Of a DNA stretch of 14,960 nucleotides, positions 1 to 5,779 are shown piece by piece. The notes under the pieces are model-generated. The model was not told the DNA's origin and ran no database searches. It worked only from the letters and a program-made list of their open reading frames with translations. The stretch is from Nitrosopumilaceae archaeon. GTDB lineage: Archaea; Thermoproteota; Nitrososphaeria; Nitrososphaerales; Nitrosopumilaceae. Made by a program: the position numbers and the translations under genes. The stretch lies in contig JAUYOQ010000030.1 of NCBI GenBank assembly GCA_030697975.1, positions 1-14,960 of the forward strand, read 5' to 3'. The stretch's first letter is position 1. Each line of letters starts with the position of its first letter.

Positions 1-1
1 T

Positions 2-298
2 GTTACCCAAGCTGCAATTAGTAATTATATCAGGGGCACGCGAGGTGATCCGAAGCTAATTACAAAATTATTATCTGAAGAGCAAGTTGCAAAGATGATT
101 GATGAGATTAGTGACAACCTTGCATCAAACATGGCATACACACCAGCAAGTCTTTCAAAATTTATTGGATTATGTAATTATATAAAATCCAGCTTGTTAA
201 TTTGTGATATACATCACAATTTAGAATCACATATAGATGAAACCATATGCAAAGAATGTGAAAACATGCTTCTAAAAGGACCAGGAAGCGTATACTAG
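2..298 (+). CDS. XRE-type HTH transcriptional regulator, C-terminal part (partial)
   Basis: The open frame runs from the left edge of the window to a TAG stop, so the gene starts upstream and only its last 98 residues are visible. The first visible residues, VTQAAISNYIRGTRG, look like the recognition helix of a lambda-repressor/XRE-type helix-turn-helix. A helical segment follows, then a Cys/His cluster near the end: CDIHH at about residues 68-72 of the visible part and CKEC at 83-86, a possible metal site. This arrangement fits the archaeal predicted-regulator family often labelled COG2522; that assignment is from memory of the family. The DNA target is unknown. It faces an Alba-family gene with only 5 nt between the stop codons. 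The HTH fold is fairly secure; the metal site is an inference. Confidence 0.75.
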   Translation, partial: VTQAAISNYIRGTRGDPKLITKLLSEEQVAKMIDEISDNLASNMAYTPASLSKFIGLCNYIKSSLLICDIHHNLESHIDETICKECENMLLKGPGSVY

Positions 299-303
299 AA
301 TTT

Positions 304-618
304 TCATTTTGACAAAATAATTTCAATTGTTGAAAGCATTCTTCCTATGCCATTTGGAATCTCGCTATCTACTGTAATGTTTTGAATCTGTGAATTTCCT
401 TTCAGCATCTTTTCTGTTATTATATTTGCTATCGCAACAGCAGTTGGTATCGTAGTCCCCCTTGCCTTAATAATCACCTTCCCTGTTTTCCCAAATAATT
501 CCATTACTTCTAGTACATTTTTCATGACATTTTCATCACGAACAACAAAAACATTTTTATGAAAACCTACTTTTTCATCTGCTATAATTGATGTAATTGC
601 CAGATCCGTATCTGTCAT
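304..618 (-). CDS. alba: Alba-family DNA/RNA-binding protein
   Basis: This 104-residue protein has the length and pattern of Alba (Sac10b), a small dimeric nucleic-acid-binding protein of archaeal chromatin that also binds RNA. The best match is the central segment KARGTTIPTAVAIANIITEK (about residues 51-70), equivalent to the 'KARG..I..AV..A' core of Alba, followed by a beta-hairpin-like region and the strand GIGRMLSTIEIIL. The N-terminal segment that usually contains the acetylatable lysine pair (Lys-Pro, then MNYV) reads VVRDENVMKNVL here, so those lysines are absent; it may be a divergent Alba paralogue. I chose the ATG at 618. A TTG six bases upstream (624) is also open. A TTTAAAA box at about 645-651 would place transcription start near 622, giving almost no leader. 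Confidence 0.85.
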   Translation of the reverse strand: MTDTDLAITSIIADEKVGFHKNVFVVRDENVMKNVLEVMELFGKTGKVIIKARGTTIPTAVAIANIITEKMLKGNSQIQNITVDSEIPNGIGRMLSTIEIILSK

Positions 619-671
619 GAGCAATTAATCACAAGAATTTTTTCTTTTAAATTTTATCGATGATTCATCCA

Positions 672-1187
672 TTAATCAAAATATTCGATCGGAATATTTT
701 GGTAATCGCCATTTGGGAGTACCCTTCTAACAGTAATTGGGATTGCTTTTTGCTCAAGTTCTTCCATGGCTATATCAAGTGATGTCCTTGCGTCTTTTGG
801 AATCGGTATAAACGGAGGTGCCCCAAGTGAAAGTTGCAGTGCTCTTGCTCCCATAATTCTTGCTTTTTCAAATCTTGTTAGAGTCGGTGGTCCAATCTGC
901 ACTTTTACTTTTCCTGTAGCAAGCATTTCTTTTGGTTCATGTATAGGATCGATTTCAATAACCTCTCTTTCTTGAATCACCTTGCATTCTTTGTCAATCT
1001 GTTCTTTTTCTTTTTCTGAAATCTCTTTTCCTGCCTCTCGTACTTTTCTGTAAGCTGTTATTGCATCGGTCACCTGTTGCGCTACAAGTGGTTCTTCTTC
1101 AACTTCTTGAATTACAGGTGTTGCAGGTTCTTCTTCTACTTCCTCAGTTTCTTCTAGTACTACCTCTTGATCATTTGCCTCAGACAA
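672..1187 (-). CDS. rpoK: DNA-directed RNA polymerase subunit Rpo6 (RpoK)
   Basis: This is the archaeal counterpart of eukaryotic Rpb6 and bacterial omega, which stabilises the RNA polymerase core. The family core is at about residues 98-171, with the signature LTRFEKARIMGARALQLS and then GAPPFI. Residues 1 to about 97 form an extra region absent from short archaeal RpoK proteins. It is strongly acidic at first (repeated Glu between residues 8 and 33), then charged and probably helical or disordered. No in-frame ATG exists before residue 88, so the long form must start at the TTG at 1187. A TATA-like element centred about 28 nt upstream (1211-1220) fits a leaderless transcript beginning at that TTG. 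An in-frame stop (TGA) lies two codons before it. Rpo6 identity is firm; the N-terminal extension rests on the promoter and the open frame. Confidence 0.92.
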   Translation of the reverse strand: MSEANDQEVVLEETEEVEEEPATPVIQEVEEEPLVAQQVTDAITAYRKVREAGKEISEKEKEQIDKECKVIQEREVIEIDPIHEPKEMLATGKVKVQIGPPTLTRFEKARIMGARALQLSLGAPPFIPIPKDARTSLDIAMEELEQKAIPITVRRVLPNGDYQNIPIEYFD

Positions 1188-1210
1188 GTGTCAAAAACTT
1201 GCAAAGTCCG

Positions 1211-1220
1211 TTATATATTC
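1211..1220. promoter_or_regulatory. Shared symmetric TATA box for divergent rpoK and cyclophilin-like gene
   Basis: TTATATATTC lies exactly midway in the gap between the two divergent start codons. Its near-palindromic core is centred about 28 nt from the TTG of rpoK (1187, minus) and about 28 nt from the ATG at 1244 (plus). Archaeal TATA boxes sit about 26 nt before the transcription start, so one element could serve both genes as leaderless transcripts. No second good TATA box is visible at the required distance on either strand. Confidence 0.6.
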
Positions 1221-1243
1221 CAAGCCAACTTTATGATTAAATA

Positions 1244-1654
1244 ATGAGCTTCAACACTTGTCGAAGTGTGGAGTCAGCTTCTGTATCAAAAATAAAACTT
1301 GTTCTTGAGATTAAAGGGAAGGCAAAGCTTGATTGTGAACTAAAACGTCATCTTTCTCCGCGTACTGTTAGAATAATATCAAGGAAATTGCCTCTAGAAG
1401 GAAATGCACATCTTTTAACAAATGGAATTGCCTATGTTGAATCATCAATAGAATCTGGAGTTGAAAGACAACGAAAAGAGTTCAAAAAAGGCGACATTGC
1501 ATTTTTACCAAACAATGGAAGCATCTGTTTTTTCTTTGAAGACACAATATCTACCAAAGCTATGAGCCCGCTTGGGAAAATTATCTCAAACATAGATGCA
1601 TTAAAAGACGTAAAATCAGGGGATGTTTTTTTGCTTTATCAAGCTACTGGCTGA
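1244..1654 (+). CDS. Cyclophilin-like-fold protein (DUF369/COG2164 type)
   Basis: This 136-residue protein matches an archaeal/bacterial family with a cyclophilin-like beta-barrel fold. The family pattern visible here is a conserved 'L...LSPRTV..I...LP..G' block (LSPRTVRIISRKLPLEG, about residues 37-53), an acidic/hydrophobic barrel strand, FKKGDIAFLPNNGSICFFF (about 80-98), then SPLGKI and a final V.SGD motif. It lacks the catalytic arginine/aromatic set of true peptidyl-prolyl isomerases as far as I can judge, and no biochemical role is established for the family. It diverges from rpoK across a shared promoter, and its last 16 nt overlap the end of the convergent S25e gene. The family assignment comes from remembered sequence pattern. 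Confidence 0.75.
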   Translation: MSFNTCRSVESASVSKIKLVLEIKGKAKLDCELKRHLSPRTVRIISRKLPLEGNAHLLTNGIAYVESSIESGVERQRKEFKKGDIAFLPNNGSICFFFEDTISTKAMSPLGKIISNIDALKDVKSGDVFLLYQATG

Positions 1655-1962
1655 TATATGTGGTGTCCACTATAGCCGCCTATTCTTTTAACAGCACCTG
1701 AATCAAGTAACTTTTTCAAATATGAATTAGCGGCAGAAATTTTCACACCTGTTTGTCTTGCAAGTTCTTGAACAGTAAGAACTTTGGCACCTTTAATGAA
1801 CTTCATTGCTTGCTCTTCGTTTACTATGACAGAAATTTCAGATTTTGATCCCTCTGATTTTTCATGCTTTTTGCCTTTTTTCTTTGCTCCAGATGTTTTT
1901 GATGTCTCATCTGTTTGTGATTTTTCTTGTTGTGCTGGAGATTTTTTCTTTGCGCCACCCAT
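1639..1962 (-). CDS. rps25e: 30S ribosomal protein S25e
   Basis: This is an archaeal/eukaryotic-specific small-subunit ribosomal protein. The N-terminus is a Lys/Ser/Gln-rich disordered tail starting MGGAKKKS. The C-terminal two thirds form the S25e winged helix: VLTVQELARQTGVKISAANS, then YLKKLLDSGAVKRI and the closing GHHIYQPV. I chose the ATG at 1962 (107 residues) over the ATG at 1977 that would add MQNHS, for two reasons. MGGAKKK is the start I expect for thaumarchaeal S25e. The TATA box at 1986-1994 is centred about 28 nt from 1962 but only about 13 nt from 1977, too close for the longer form. Its 3' end overlaps the convergent gene at 1244-1654 by 16 nt. Confidence 0.9.
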   Translation of the reverse strand: MGGAKKKSPAQQEKSQTDETSKTSGAKKKGKKHEKSEGSKSEISVIVNEEQAMKFIKGAKVLTVQELARQTGVKISAANSYLKKLLDSGAVKRIGGYSGHHIYQPVA

Positions 1963-1985
1963 TGAGTGATTTTGCATTTAATCCT

Positions 1986-1994
1986 ATTTATAAA
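1986..1994 (-). promoter_or_regulatory. TATA box of S25e gene
   Basis: On the minus strand this reads TTTATAAAT, centred about 28 nt upstream of the ATG at 1962. It supports the shorter S25e start and a leaderless mRNA. The core TTTATAAA (1987-1994) is a perfect palindrome, so it could in principle also fire rightwards. Confidence 0.6.
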
Positions 1995-2011
1995 CGATTT
2001 ATGGTGTTACA

Positions 2012-2036
2012 AATTAGCAAATCTTGTTTGCTAATT
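2012..2036. repeat. Perfect 10-bp inverted repeat with 5-nt loop
   Basis: AATTAGCAAA (2012-2021) and its exact reverse complement TTTGCTAATT (2027-2036) flank the loop TCTTG. The element lies in the 171-bp gap between the divergent S25e and small zinc-finger genes, upstream of both TATA boxes and inside neither gene. It could be an operator for a dimeric regulator. A run of five T follows on the plus strand, but no plus-strand gene ends here, so a terminator role is less likely. The rest of this gap holds only the two promoters. Confidence 0.6.
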
Positions 2037-2104
2037 GTTTTTGGATTTAATGTTTACAACAAGAATATATCAAGAAAAATGATTCAACTTGCATTTATTT
2101 CAAG

Positions 2105-2117
2105 TATAAATAATATA
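2105..2117 (+). promoter_or_regulatory. TATA box of small zinc-finger gene
   Basis: TATAAATAATATA is AT-only, with its first half (TATAAATA, 2105-2112) centred about 26 nt before the ATG at 2134. The spacing predicts a leaderless transcript. Confidence 0.6.
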
Positions 2118-2133
2118 ATGTAAAAGAAGTATT

Positions 2134-2346
2134 ATGGGAGTAATTGCCAAGGGTGCAAAGTGTACCGTTGAAGGGTGTAGCAATGACGGAATTCGTTCCT
2201 TAAACATAACCAAAGTTGAAAATGCCGGCTTACGTGTTTCGTCAGGCAATAAAAAATCCGTATTATGTAAAGAACACTACAAACAATGGAAAAAAGAGAC
2301 TAAAGAGGACAGGGAACTAGAACGTGCAAGATATGACAGATTCTAG
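2134..2346 (+). CDS. Small zinc-finger-like protein, unknown function
   Basis: This 70-residue protein is basic and has four candidate zinc ligands: Cys10 and Cys15 in CTVEGC, and Cys45 and His48 in LCKEHY. The pattern C-x4-C ... C-x2-H-Y resembles the small treble-clef-like knuckle often seen as 'C.V.GC ... GLC..HY.R' in phage and HNH-associated proteins, but no nuclease residues are present. The C-terminal tail (about residues 50-70) is highly charged and probably helical, which would suit nucleic-acid or ribosome binding; that is an inference. A well-placed TATA box supports expression. The stop codon directly abuts the stop of the convergent DHS-family gene with no intervening base. I do not recognise a specific function. 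Confidence 0.75.
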   Translation: MGVIAKGAKCTVEGCSNDGIRSLNITKVENAGLRVSSGNKKSVLCKEHYKQWKKETKEDRELERARYDRF

Positions 2347-3435
2347 CTATCGTTGATGTTGTTTTTGTAGCTTTCTTGTAGTTTTAAAAAAATCACGTTG
2401 AAGCTTGGCATAGTAAGAATCTATTTTTGTGTATAGACGTTTTGGTTTTCGTTTTTTGTGTTTACTTAGAACATACCAGGCAAGTATTGGAAATGCTATA
2501 GTAGAATCAGCATAAACTGTTACAGTGTCTTCATGTGCATCCTGAACCTTTCCCCAGCTCTTTCCTTCCTCAAGTGTAGCACCAGACAGTCCACCAGTAT
2601 CTGGCCGTGCATCTGTAATTTGAATAATATAGTCTTGGCCTCCGTCATTTCTTCTTAAAATCTGATCCAATAGCGGGCCTGTCTGCTGCGCAGTATTTTT
2701 TGGAACGCCTCCTCCAAGTTCTAAAATTCCTGATTTTTTTGAGTTATACAGGATTGCAGCCTGTTCTAGTATCTCTTTTGTAAAATCATGATAGTAAATA
2801 TGGTTGTGTAATCTATGATATGCCATGTTTAATGCCACTGAAGAATCACTCAAAGTTCCAATATACACTGGGACATCATAGTCATATGCACTAACGATAA
2901 AGCTTCGCTCTGGGTGTTTTGATTTTTCTTTGCTGATTTTTCCCATTATATTACAAAGTTTTGCGCTGGTAAATGACTCGTTTACTAAATTTGTTTTAAA
3001 CATTTTTTGAACAATTTGGTCTTCTGCCTCAAGTGTTTCATAATATTTGATGTACACATCCCTTATTCGAACAATCTCTTTTTCATAAAGGACCATGTCG
3101 TCTACCTCAAAGTGACCCTGCTTTATTGGAAGGCCCCATGCAAAGTGATCTTCATGGTAAACATTTGCACCAGTTGTGATTATCCAATCAACAAAACCTC
3201 GCTCAATTAATGATTTTATTATGCCCCCAAAACCAACAGGTGTCATTGCGCCAGCAACTGTAAGGCATATTGTAGCGTCCTGCTGAATCATTTTTGAATA
3301 TACTTTTGCAGCTTCGCCAAGTTTACGTCCATTGTATCCAGAACCGGCATAAATTTCGATTAAATCCTCGATTTTCATTTTTGGATCAAGTTTTATGTGA
3401 GGAATGTTTTTTCCACGGAAATGATGATGATCCAT
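2347..3435 (-). CDS. Deoxyhypusine synthase-family protein (non-canonical active site)
   Basis: This 362-residue protein belongs to the NAD-dependent deoxyhypusine/homospermidine synthase family, which transfers an aminobutyl group from spermidine to a lysine (on aIF5A) or to another amine. Family features include the N-terminal LTVAGAMTPVGFGGIIKSLI (about 58-77), TTGANVYHED (88-97), and SWGKV with Lys296, equivalent to the catalytic lysine in the EAVSWGK motif of human DHS. One difference stands out. Canonical DHS has KHH after the GGG loop, including a histidine important for catalysis, whereas this protein has GGGVPKNTAQQTGP (about 241-254). The following TDARPDTGGLSGAT is also of the type I recall from bacterial DHS-like proteins. 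It may be a true DHS variant or act on another amine. An agmatinase-family gene lies 2.3 kb away. A possible TATA box is at about 3461-3471. Confidence 0.82.
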   Translation of the reverse strand: MDHHHFRGKNIPHIKLDPKMKIEDLIEIYAGSGYNGRKLGEAAKVYSKMIQQDATICLTVAGAMTPVGFGGIIKSLIERGFVDWIITTGANVYHEDHFAWGLPIKQGHFEVDDMVLYEKEIVRIRDVYIKYYETLEAEDQIVQKMFKTNLVNESFTSAKLCNIMGKISKEKSKHPERSFIVSAYDYDVPVYIGTLSDSSVALNMAYHRLHNHIYYHDFTKEILEQAAILYNSKKSGILELGGGVPKNTAQQTGPLLDQILRRNDGGQDYIIQITDARPDTGGLSGATLEEGKSWGKVQDAHEDTVTVYADSTIAFPILAWYVLSKHKKRKPKRLYTKIDSYYAKLQRDFFKTTRKLQKQHQR

Positions 3436-3460
3436 TGATGAAAATTCTCTTGTCTAGGAG

Positions 3461-3471
3461 TAAATAATACT
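3461..3471 (-). promoter_or_regulatory. Probable TATA box of DHS-family gene
   Basis: On the minus strand this reads AGTATTATTTA, centred about 31 nt before the ATG at 3435. That predicts a very short leader. The assignment is tentative because the gap is AT-rich. Confidence 0.4.
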
Positions 3472-3491
3472 TGCGAATAGAACTAGATTAT

Positions 3492-3499
3492 TATAAAAG
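3492..3499 (+). promoter_or_regulatory. Probable TATA box of 116-aa unknown gene
   Basis: TATAAAAG is centred about 38 nt before the ATG at 3533, predicting a leader of roughly 12 nt. No Shine-Dalgarno sequence is visible in that leader. Confidence 0.45.
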
Positions 3500-3532
3500 A
3501 AATATTCTGGAAACGTTTTACAAAAAACTATC

Positions 3533-3883
3533 ATGAAAATTATCGATTTAACAAATCCGCAACGAGTAAACCAAGCGCCTGATAAAAAAATAACCCTGCT
3601 GTCATCAGGAAATTACATCGAACAAGGCTTTCAGATCAAAACTATTCAGCTAAGGCTTTACATTGAAAAAATCGATGAAAAACTAGGCCCTTTTTCATTA
3701 ATTACCACACTTGTAGAGACAGACAAGGGCTCAATTGAGATGTTATACGATGAAGGATATCGCGGGGCAGACACGCTTGAGCAAACTGCTGACTTTTTAA
3801 AATCACACCTTGGATTATCTAGTCTAATTTTGCGTTCTGTAATAGCATTAAAAGAAGCAAGCAAAAAACAGAATACACAATAA
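3533..3883 (+). CDS. Conserved-looking hypothetical protein, 116 aa
   Basis: I do not recognise this protein. It has no cysteines, signal peptide or membrane segment. The predicted pattern is alternating beta strands in the first two thirds (for example IKTIQLRLYIEKI and FSLITTLVETDKGSIEMLY), then a helical C-terminal third (TLEQTADFLKSHLG, followed by LILRSVIALKEASKK). This suggests a small alpha/beta domain. It is followed after 33 nt by thrS on the same strand. thrS has its own TATA-like box overlapping this gene's stop, so the two may be partly co-transcribed. Coding is supported by normal base composition, an upstream promoter and position between known genes. Confidence 0.65.
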   Translation: MKIIDLTNPQRVNQAPDKKITLLSSGNYIEQGFQIKTIQLRLYIEKIDEKLGPFSLITTLVETDKGSIEMLYDEGYRGADTLEQTADFLKSHLGLSSLILRSVIALKEASKKQNTQ

Positions 3884-3884
3884 C

Positions 3885-3892
3885 ATTTAATT
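3885..3892 (+). promoter_or_regulatory. Probable TATA box of thrS
   Basis: ATTTAATT lies just after the upstream stop codon and is centred about 28 nt before the thrS ATG at 3917, predicting a leaderless thrS mRNA. Confidence 0.5.
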
Positions 3893-3916
3893 CAATTACA
3901 TATTCAGTGTCAAAAT

Positions 3917-5767
3917 ATGCGGATTTTACAATTACATTGTGATAATATAGAATACAGTCCAATAAAAAAAGAGATTTCTTCAGCAGAAGATACTGATCCT
4001 AAACCAAAACGATTTGAAGAAATCGTAGTTGCATTTGTTGCAGTTGAAGAAGGCGACGATAAAACAGTTGCAGCAAACGCTATCTTGCAAATTAAAGACT
4101 CGATGAAAAAAATTGGCTGTCAAAAACTTCTATTATATCCATATGCACATCTAAGCTCAACCCTAGCGTCTCCCAATACTGCACTTTCTGTCTTAAAAGA
4201 AATGGAATCTCTTGCATCTGATCTAGAAATTTATCGAGCCCCGTTTGGGTGGACAAAATCTTACAAATTGCAAGTCAAAGGACACCCATTAGCTGAAAAT
4301 TCTAAAGTCATTACAAAAGAAAGTGTAGATGACAATTCATCAATTGCGCTAAAAACTGAATCAAAAATCAAGTCATTTTGGCATATAATGACTACAGATG
4401 GCAAAATGCACGATATTGGCAGCTTTAATTTCTCAAAACACAAGAACTTGGAAGTTTTAGCAAAATATGAAGCTGCAAAAAAAAGATCTGTCGATGAACC
4501 TTCACCACATGTGAAGTTGATGAAAAAAATGGCGATTGCTGACTATGAACCAGCATCTGATTCAGGCAATATGAGATTTTATCCAAATGGCAGACTAATC
4601 AAATCATTAATCGAGCATTACGTAAATGAGAAAGTTCACGAGTATGGAGGACTCGAAGTAGAGACTCCGATAATGTATGACTCTCATCATCCAAGTCTTG
4701 AGAGTTATTTTAACAGATTTCCTGCAAGACAATATAACATAAACTCTGAAGGAAAACATCTTATTTTGAGATTTGCTGCATGCTTTGGCCAATTTCTTAT
4801 GGCAACAGATTTTCAACTGTCATACAAGACAATGCCGCTTAAACTCTACGAACTCACTCGTTACAGTTTTAGACGCGAGCAATCAGGTGAGCTAGTAGGC
4901 CTTCGACGACTAAGGGCATTTACAATGCCTGATTGCCATGCATTTTGCACAGATATGAAACAGGCAGTTGATGAATTTAGAAAACGATTTGACTTGTCAC
5001 GTAATGTAATACATGGATTAGGTCTTGAAGAATCGGACTATGAAATGGCAATACGATTTACCGAAGATTTTTACAATGACAATAAATCATTAATTGAAGA
5101 AACAGTCAAAAAAAATGGAAAACCAGTACTTGTCGAGATGTGGAAAGAAAAATTCTTTTATTTTGTCTTAAAATGGGAGTTTAACTTTATTGATAATCTA
5201 GGAAAGGCATCTGCACTTTCAACTGATCAAATCGATGTAGAAAATGGACAAAGGTACAACATTACCTTTGTAGATGAGCAAAACAAACCTCAATTTCCAA
5301 TAATTTTACATAATTCGCCAAGCGGTGCCATTGAGCGAGTAATTTACGCCCTACTTGAAAAGGCTGCAAAAGACTCTAGAGAAGGGCGAAAACCTCACTT
5401 TCCATTGTGGCTTGCGCCAACACAGGTTAGAATAATTCCATTAAAGCCAGAATTTCTTGAATATTGTGAAAAACTGGCAGATAATATAGGCAAAAAAAAC
5501 ATTCGCGTTGACATTGATGATAGAAACGAAAGCATTGGAAAAAGAATAAGAGATGCAGAAACTGAATGGATACGATACAGCTTAGTCATTGGCGAAAAGG
5601 AGATAAGCTCTAAAAATCTCAATGTTAGAGATAGAGAATCAGGCTCGGTAAAGGAAATATCAATGGATGATTTTGTTTTAGAGGTTCAAAAGCAGGTTGA
5701 AGGAAAACCCTCTTCACCACTCAATTTTGCAAGACATGTGTCTGAAAGACCGCAAATCATGGTATAA
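3917..5767 (+). CDS. thrS: Threonyl-tRNA synthetase, archaeal type
   Basis: This enzyme charges tRNA-Thr with threonine. At 616 residues it has all domains of the archaeal enzyme. An N-terminal D-aminoacyl-tRNA-deacylase-like editing domain (about 1-145) contains the conserved segments YPYAHLSS (His78) and KGHPLAE (Lys121). The class II catalytic core (about 195-485) contains motif 1 around VETPIMYD, motif 2 in TRYSFRREQSGELVGLRR, motif 3 in SGAIERVIY, and the zinc ligands Cys289 (AACFGQF), His341 (PDCHAFC) and His465 (ILHNSP). The HGTP anticodon-binding domain is at about 498-595. The editing and catalytic modules are fused in one chain, unlike some crenarchaea that split them. Twelve nt after the stop, an agmatinase-family gene begins with its own Shine-Dalgarno-like sequence, so the two probably form an operon. 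Confidence 0.97.
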   Translation: MRILQLHCDNIEYSPIKKEISSAEDTDPKPKRFEEIVVAFVAVEEGDDKTVAANAILQIKDSMKKIGCQKLLLYPYAHLSSTLASPNTALSVLKEMESLASDLEIYRAPFGWTKSYKLQVKGHPLAENSKVITKESVDDNSSIALKTESKIKSFWHIMTTDGKMHDIGSFNFSKHKNLEVLAKYEAAKKRSVDEPSPHVKLMKKMAIADYEPASDSGNMRFYPNGRLIKSLIEHYVNEKVHEYGGLEVETPIMYDSHHPSLESYFNRFPARQYNINSEGKHLILRFAACFGQFLMATDFQLSYKTMPLKLYELTRYSFRREQSGELVGLRRLRAFTMPDCHAFCTDMKQAVDEFRKRFDLSRNVIHGLGLEESDYEMAIRFTEDFYNDNKSLIEETVKKNGKPVLVEMWKEKFFYFVLKWEFNFIDNLGKASALSTDQIDVENGQRYNITFVDEQNKPQFPIILHNSPSGAIERVIYALLEKAAKDSREGRKPHFPLWLAPTQVRIIPLKPEFLEYCEKLADNIGKKNIRVDIDDRNESIGKRIRDAETEWIRYSLVIGEKEISSKNLNVRDRESGSVKEISMDDFVLEVQKQVEGKPSSPLNFARHVSERPQIMV

Positions 5768-5768
5768 T

Positions 5769-5772
5769 GGTG
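5769..5772 (+). promoter_or_regulatory. Shine-Dalgarno-like site that fixes the ureohydrolase start
   Basis: GGTG, matching the core of the archaeal GGAGGTGATC complement, sits 7 nt before the ATG at 5780. It is only 1 nt before the alternative in-frame TTG at 5774, so it favours the ATG. Confidence 0.5.
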
Positions 5773-5779
5773 TTTGAAA

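Noticed and set aside
1987..2042. Possible small RNA started rightwards from the palindromic TTTATAAA and ended by the hairpin plus T-run
   Set aside because: The predicted start (about 2017) falls inside the left arm of the inverted repeat, so the transcript would not contain the full hairpin.
1845..2123. A 92-codon plus-strand frame spanning the S25e promoter region
   Set aside because: Its first half is antisense to S25e, its composition is hydrophobic and irregular, and it would cover both S25e and zinc-finger promoters.
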